In this document: in pieces, positions 59,140 to 64,000 of the stretch
Numbering within the stretch: the stretch's first letter is position 1
How the letters are laid out: each line of letters starts with the position of its first letter
NCBI GenBank assembly: GCA_021234155.1
Contig: JAJEKV010000001.1
Location: 20,108,112 to 20,172,111, forward strand
Direction: 5' to 3'
DNA: 64,000 nucleotides
From: Isoetes taiwanensis
Lineage: Eukaryota; Streptophyta; Lycopodiopsida; Isoetales; Isoetaceae
The notes under the pieces: generated by a model
The model's input: the letters and a program-made list of their open reading frames with translations, nothing else
Told to the model about the DNA's origin: nothing
Databases searched by the model: none
Program-made: the position numbers and the translations under genes

Positions 59140-59530
59140 CTGAAAGAAGTGATAATGTTGTGATTGCTAGTCAACATCTACAGAAATATATGCGAATAGC
59201 TTCTTCAACCAGAGAATTTCATTTTGTGACAGTATAAAGGGCGGTGTATACTACTACTTCATTAGATGATAAGGGTTTTGAAGAAAACTAGTCGTAAATG
59301 TCTATGCACCCAAGACACTCTGAATAAATAAAAAATTATAATCCCTGATATGTAGACCTCCTTGATATATGACCATTGAGTCAGTTGGGGAAAGCTCACT
59401 GCATTTAAAACCCCAAGTTGAAATATCCTACTTGAAAGATTTTCATAACTCAAAACTTAAGAATGTAGCCACTGCTGCATATGTTTCAAAAGCAGAAATT
59501 TAAAAATACCTTAACGTCATCTGTAGTAGA
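59140..59530. other. Intron-like AT-rich spacer
   Basis: Lies between the polymerase-like exon and the next exon-like frame on the minus strand. The short frame at 59,262-59,453 has no recognised motif. Confidence 0.35.
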
Positions 59531-59531
59531 G

Positions 59532-59798
59532 TTAACCTCTTCTAACTGCATGAAAGTCAAAAGCATCACAGTACCCTAAACTCACAGTGATGCATGATTC
59601 GTTGTACAATACTGTAATGTCACATAACCCGTAACGTACTCTTCCTATTTGCAGAAAACTGGAAGCCAAATCTCTTACAAACTCTTCCGATTTGGGCTGA
59701 GAAGCCTTGTTGCATACCGGAACTCTGGATTTAAGGATTTCGACTCTGTTTTTGTAACTATTTAAGGGCAAACGAAGTGCTTCTGGCGGTTCTAGCCT
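59532..59798 (-). CDS. Exon-like open frame of unknown family
   Basis: An open frame begins after a possible acceptor (CTTAG) at 59,799-59,803 and reads RLEPPEALRLPLNSYKNRVE, then VPVCNKASQPKSEEFVRDLA and SSFLQIGRVRYGLCDITVLY. Its composition is strongly protein-like, with no stop for about 85 codons. It lies on the same strand upstream of the polymerase-like exons, but I cannot match it to that protein, so it may be a different captured gene. Confidence 0.35.
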   Translation of the reverse strand, partial: RLEPPEALRLPLNSYKNRVEILKSRVPVCNKASQPKSEEFVRDLASSFLQIGRVRYGLCDITVLYNESCITVSLGYCDAFDFHAVRRG

Positions 59799-59799
59799 C

Positions 59800-60295
59800 T
59801 AAGCTCAACCATAGCTCCAGGTCATCCATTGCGCGCAGCATCAACGTTTTCCAAGCAGATCTGGCGATACAAATAGAACTATATTGAAAAACCATATATT
59901 AAGGGGAAGAGCCTGTGGGAAAAGGTTACTCCAAAAGGCTTTCCTCATTGCCGTCTCCATACTCAGAGTACCCCAGAATCATTGTTGTCCATGTAACACA
60001 TCAGGCAACAACATCCTATGAAAAACCGATTCCCTCTAGCACAACCCATGGCTATTCCACAAAATCTTGTTACTTGGGTAAAAGCTTTGCCTCAAATCTC
60101 TCTCCCTGGAACCACATAGCAACACCACAGTTAGAATCGGCATTGAGATTGCCCTATTCCATCGGCTATGCATGTCTCGAAAAAAGGGCTTTCATTATAA
60201 GCCCTTGGATCTTTTTGAATTAAAAGAGGGCTTTCTTTGTAAGCCCTCTGATCTTAACCATTGAGCATCATGAAACAAAAATTGCACAAATTGCA
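59800..60295. other. No recognisable gene
   Basis: The 102-codon plus-strand frame at 59,915-60,223 has no recognised motif. Confidence 0.35.
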
Positions 60296-60299
60296 TGCA

Positions 60300-60428
60300 A
60301 AAACTTGGTGCACTCTAGATGTACTGATTAGTATGCCTCATGCAATACGCCCATGAAATCATATGAAAACCATGTCAAAAAGCGTATAAAATCACAAAAA
60401 AAACCCCCTGTTATAATGCTAGATATTC
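60300..60428 (+). repeat. Dispersed repeat Q, copy 3
   Basis: GTGCACTCTAGATGTACTGA, TACGCCCATGAAATCATATG and CCCCCTGTTATAATGCTAGA match the copies at 32.7 and 48.6 kb. Confidence 0.82.
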
Positions 60429-60429
60429 A

Positions 60430-60910
60430 TTAATGGCTAATATAGAGACTGTGTAACACCAAACAAGTTAGAAGTACCATAATTGAAGCCCCACTCTCCT
60501 TTAGGTTTTGGGATGAATATGAACGATGAGAGGAGCCACAACTAAAGAATGGTGAAGCATGAAACAAGTTAATGGAGTGAAAAAAAATAGAGGACCTTAC
60601 CTTGGCAGATTTCCAAACTATAAGAAGACCTGTTGAGGAAGGGAGATAGATGTGGAGGCAGCTTTGATACAAAGAGGACCCATGGTAGACAAGGCTTGAC
60701 AACAGGTTTGTGGAAGCACAAGAGTGCTCTAGCATATGAATAAGCATCATTATTCATCTTGATTGTGATTGTCCTTGACCAGTTGGTCGACCCATATTTC
60801 CATTATATGTTGTTGGGAGCAAACCACATGGCAACCTAACGTAAAGATCGACCAAGCTATTATCACCCTCCGGTTTGAATACAATCATGACACATATCAA
60901 GTATTTTTCT
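60430..60910. other. No recognisable gene
   Basis: Short frames on the minus strand only, without motifs. Confidence 0.4.
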
Positions 60911-60916
60911 AGCGAG

Positions 60917-61022
60917 TCTATCCTATGGTTGTTGCTTCGCTTTTGGTCCGAAGTCTATCCTATGGTTGTTGCTCCGTTTTGGTCCGAAGTCTATCCTACG
61001 CTTGTTGTTCGCTTTGGTCCAG
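60917..61022. repeat. Minisatellite, ~36-40 bp unit, three copies
   Basis: GTCTATCCTATGGTTGTTGC and TTTTGGTCCGAA occur in tandem; the third copy reads TCTATCCTACGCTTGTTGTT. Confidence 0.88.
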
Positions 61023-61127
61023 ATTCTATCGTTATCCACATTCTACAACGATGTGATCGCGAACCGGCCCAATCCATGTAGCAAGCATCTAATGTTAAAA
61101 ATAGCCCGACTATCATTATATATAGAA

Positions 61128-61203
61128 TTTAGGGGACATTCTCGATGGAACAGGGCGACGCGCGAGCGGAGCCCCGTTGATTATCTCGTGAATGTCCCCT
61201 AAA
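61128..61203. repeat. Small foldback, 76 bp
   Basis: The ends TTTAGGGGACATTC and GAATGTCCCCTAAA pair perfectly over 14 bp. The interior is GC-rich (CGACGCGCGAGCGG). Confidence 0.85.
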
Positions 61204-61226
61204 CCGACATTCTTGCAACGCGGAAA

Positions 61227-61470
61227 GACTTAGGAGACATTCTCGATGCGTGTAAAAGCTTAAGAATGCGTGTAAAACGCCGGAATGCGTAAATACTTCT
61301 AATGCATGGTAAACTCTCCTGAATGAAGGTAAACGAAAGCAAGAGAAGCAGAAAGCGTACCGGCCGAGAAGCTCGATCCGCGGATCAAAATTTTTTACTA
61401 ACATTTCTTTGTTTGAAACAATGCCACGTGGCACGGGCGCCATCGGGCGACGAAGAGAATCGTCTCCTAA
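61227..61470. repeat. Foldback, ~244 bp, related ends
   Basis: ACTTAGGAGACATTCTCG at the left pairs with GAGAATCGTCTCCTAAGT at the right with small gaps. The terminal TTAGGAGACATTC resembles the TTAGGGGACATTC end of the adjacent 76-bp foldback, so both may belong to one MITE family. Confidence 0.65.
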
Positions 61471-61767
61471 GTATTTTTTACGTTGGGTGAATGGCCCTAT
61501 GGGCCTATATAAGAATGCACGCAAAACGAAAATGAGGACCCAAACTTTGGGACATGTGGTTCCACTAGAATGGTTCTAGATGTAGGAAGTGGAGAGAATC
61601 AAAGAATAATAAAAGTGAAATGGAAATGCGCCATGACAAAAAGCAACATAAAAGTAAACCCTAAAAGTAACCCTAAAAGTAATTCTTAGAAGTTCGATGT
61701 GGGCATCTTCTTACTTTTTACGTCTAGATATAAGGAAAGGTTCCATTGCAAAGGGAGCCAACCAGCT

Positions 61768-61941
61768 ATGGCGAATCAAAAAGAGCAAAGCTCCGGGACA
61801 TCAACCGGCAGTAACGAGAAAATGAAGGATGCATTGTATAAGGCCAAAGTTTTGCTTCATTCTGGTAGCCGCAAGCTCAAAACTGGCAGTAAAATTACTG
61901 TCCAGTGGGTCAAGGAGAGATGGGAGAAATCTAATGAATGA
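61768..61941 (+). CDS. Small unrecognised protein, 57 residues
   Basis: From ATG at 61,768 the frame reads MANQKEQSSGTSTGSNEKMK, then DALYKAKVLLHSGSRKLKTG and VQWVKERWEKSNE before a stop. It is basic and soluble-looking, with a helix-forming C terminus and no membrane segment. The in-frame upstream extension to 61,699 (MGIFLLFTSRYK) is hydrophobic and less likely, because MANQKE gives the more usual start. AATAAA sequences after the stop (61,942 and about 62,022) could serve polyadenylation. A function is not known. Confidence 0.45.
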   Translation: MANQKEQSSGTSTGSNEKMKDALYKAKVLLHSGSRKLKTGSKITVQWVKERWEKSNE

Positions 61942-62205
61942 ATAAAACTGATGTTGCCTTACGTACTACATAGGGTATATTCTGAAGCCTGTCTATTTGT
62001 TTGTCTAAAAGAGATCTGTTTAATAAAAGTTTACAGTCTGAAAGCATTGCTATATTAATATCATCATGTAATGTAAATTGCTTATATTAATATCATTATA
62101 CTCTATTCTATCTCCTTTAGTAATACATAGATATGGATGTATTATCAGCTTGATATTATCTGATTATTTGAGTTTCAGTTATATAATTATACTTGGCCTG
62201 TTTAG

Positions 62206-62398
62206 GATTCAGCTCCATGGCAAGAAATTGTATGTTCCCAAAGCAAACGAGGTTAATCACGTATGTCTTGATATAAAGGACGTCTTTGAAAAGAACTATG
62301 AATGCGCAACTATAAATTTTGTACATAAGGCCAAGAAGCCTTGCATAATGCCATGCAAAAATGATGTTCAAAGAATCTCAAAGATGTTAGGAATTTAG
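62206..62398 (+). CDS. Exon-like frame after TTTAG acceptor
   Basis: After a possible acceptor (CTGTTTAG) the frame reads IQLHGKKLYVPKANEVNHVC, then DIKDVFEKNYECATINFVHK and PCIMPCKNDVQRISKMLGI with a stop. Its composition is convincingly protein-like. The alternation of strands and a central acidic helix recall a small beta-grasp domain, which is speculation. It could be the last exon of a gene that starts upstream, though the frame at 61,768 ends in its own stop. Confidence 0.4.
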
Positions 62399-62399
62399 C

Positions 62400-63345
62400 C
62401 TGGTCAGACGTTCCTGAAATATCACGTAATGCCCAATTCAAACTATCAGGTTCTATGTATACAACTTCACTGTTATGGATTAGTTCTGGATTTCTACCTG
62501 AATGCCACAGGGAACACCTGTTTATGGCACACTGCATATTAACACCCAATTTGAATTGTATTTGTGAACGCTTGAAACAGATCTGTTGAACAGAAAGCAT
62601 GAAACTAGAAGTACGTTTTCCAGGCCAGACATAAAGTTTTCCAGACCAAGGCGATATTATATCTTGCTTCAACTTCTCGGAAACTTATACAAAGCTTTTC
62701 CAACAGTATACCCTGAAACTGCACTAAACCTTGACCAACCATATGTTCGATTGTTCATATATGTTATTAAACATGCCTCCTTGCATCACCTCCTCAAGAT
62801 CCCTCCATCACCTCCACAAGATCTACCTGCTTGCTTTCTAACAGTCATTTCTTTGATCTTTAAATCACAGGTATTATAGTCATTTGATATGTTCAGTGGT
62901 TTGACAGGAATAATATTTTACATATGGTAGGCAGAATAATCTTTGTTTAGGAAGTGGAGGCAGGCCTCCTTATTTTGGCGATGACGTGGTCTACAATTGT
63001 GTGCAATGAAAGAACATGGCACACGCTTTGAATGTTTCAACGGGTAAAGCCACGTTATTGTTTTGGCTTTGTTTGGATATGTCCAAGCAATTTGTTTGGT
63101 GTGTATCACGTGAGCTATGCGACAAAAAAAAAAAATTCATTTGTAATCCTACAAGCTTGACAACAATGCATTAAGTTTTAGTATTAAAAAAATTGAACGT
63201 AAACCAAATAAAACTTTTGCCTCAAGATTACGCCGAAGGATCCAAAATGCGGCAGCATCACTTCTTTTCATGCCGCCAAAATTTGATTCTCAGGTCAAGA
63301 AGAATGACAACCATAATCTAGAACTTTGACATGGAAAGTGGTGTC
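62400..63345. other. Intergenic, upstream of the second laccase
   Basis: AT-rich sequence with short frames and a poly-A run near 63,125. No gene was recognised. Confidence 0.4.
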
Positions 63346-63347
63346 TC

Positions 63348-63355
63348 TATATAAA
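63348..63355 (+). promoter_or_regulatory. TATA box of the second laccase
   Basis: TATATAAA lies 84-91 bp upstream of the ATG, which would place a transcription start near 63,380 and leave a leader of about 60 bases. Confidence 0.6.
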
Positions 63356-63438
63356 CGTTAGATAGACGTGGATAAACTAACTAAGCGTACTTGAGACTTG
63401 AGATTGAACTGAAAATTGAGATTGAGATAAAAGAAGCC

Positions 63439-64000
63439 ATGCAGATTCTCAATGCACGGGTTGTGTGGCCTCTGCTTTTATTCTTTTGCTATACCACTCT
63501 TGCTGATACAAGATTTTACAACTTTCAGGTTGAGTTCTATATTTCATGTCACTAAAAGCATTGACTTTGCATTTCTTTTTTGATAGTCTGCTGATGATTT
63601 ACTTGTAAACAGATTGACTATGCAAAATTACACTGTTGGATGCCACAGCAAGCAAATGGTGGTTGTGAATGGCCAATCACCGGGTCCGGTCATTCGAATT
63701 ACTAGAGGAGATAGAGTTATTATAAATGTGACCAATTTGGTTACAAGCAATATCACAATCCATTGGTAAGTCTGTTGTTTTCCCAATTTTGTTTTTGTAA
63801 ACAGAAAAGTGACGGGTTTGGTTTTTTGCAGGCATGGTGTATACCAGAAGCAATCAGTGTGGTCAGATGGAGCAGCTTATATCACACAATGTCCAATCCA
63901 AACGGGAGGATCATTTATATACAATTTTTACTGTGCCTGATCAACAAGGGACTTTATTCTGGCATGCTCATATAGGCTGGCTCAGGGGCACAGTCTATGG
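63439..64000 (+). CDS. Laccase (multicopper oxidase), 5' part, cut by window end
   Basis: Exons: 63,439-63,528, 63,613-63,765, and 63,832 onward to the window edge. The product starts MQILNARVVWPLLLFFCYTT, a signal peptide with a clear hydrophobic core, then DTRFYNFQ. Exon 2 encodes VVVNGQSPGPVIRITRGDRV and VTSNITIHW, and exon 3 gives HGVYQKQSVWSDGAAYITQC and later FWHAHIGWLRGTVYG, with the first two laccase copper-binding boxes. Intron positions and phases match the 18.3 kb laccase. Two breaks are seen, both an extra base in a homopolymer: A4 at 63,624-63,627 (A3 restores IDYANYTV) and T5 at 63,925-63,929 (T4 restores YNFTVPDQQ). The remaining exons with the HPxHLHG and HCHxxxH boxes lie outside the window. 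Confidence 0.88.

Overview
The window looks like nuclear DNA of a land plant: multi-exon laccase genes with canonical GT-AG introns, a plant-type PPR fragment, and a large excess of decayed transposable elements. The gene-poor, repeat-dominated layout and the element types (chromovirus, LINE with simple-repeat tails, an element family with a GHTHxDxDALFG motif) would suit a large genome such as a fern or another non-seed vascular plant. The species assignment is a weak inference. Nothing prokaryotic or organellar was seen.

Layout. 0-8.4 kb: no recognisable gene; short tandem repeats, a perfect 24-bp palindrome at 7.0 kb and a TTAGGTT-rich tract at 8 kb. 8.4-11.2 kb (+): decayed transposase-like gene; a second relic of the same family lies at 36-37 kb (-). 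11.6-13.6 kb: a ~1 kb tandem duplication. 14.2-15.5 kb: another direct duplication. 16.07-18.30 kb (-): six-exon laccase with two frame breaks. 19.06 kb: (GATA)26. 19.9-26.1 kb (-): a complete but decayed Ty3/gypsy chromovirus with both LTRs, each LTR carrying a tRNA-like block; it is interrupted by a 786-bp hAT-like element with an 8-bp target duplication. 29.8, 33.9 and 55.2 kb: LINE 3' ends with different simple-repeat tails. 37.29-45.90 kb: a segment bounded by the same terminal sequence as the nested 786-bp element, holding a BED-like finger and several foldbacks. 46.7-47.0 kb (-): PPR fragment. 52.4-53.7 kb (+): the longest unexplained open frame outside transposons. 57.6-58.0 kb: a perfect 119-bp inverted repeat. 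58.8-59.1 kb (-): two exons of an RNA polymerase I largest-subunit-like gene. 61.8-62.4 kb (+): two small plausible coding segments. 63.44 kb to the end (+): the first three exons of a second laccase, cut by the window edge.

The two laccases share intron positions and phases and point away from each other across 45 kb of repeats, so they are probably dispersed members of a local laccase family. Their roles (copper oxidases secreted to the wall, oxidising phenolics) follow from the family. Three of the four laccase frame breaks, and one in the 10 kb element, sit at a homopolymer one base too long. Assembly error is therefore as good an explanation as pseudogenisation, and reads should be checked before any gene here is called dead. 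I found no convincing new multi-gene system. The best leads are the GHTHxDxDALFG element family, the hAT-like family with GCGAAA-rich subterminal arrays, the tRNA-like block inside the LTRs, and the orphan frame at 52.4 kb.
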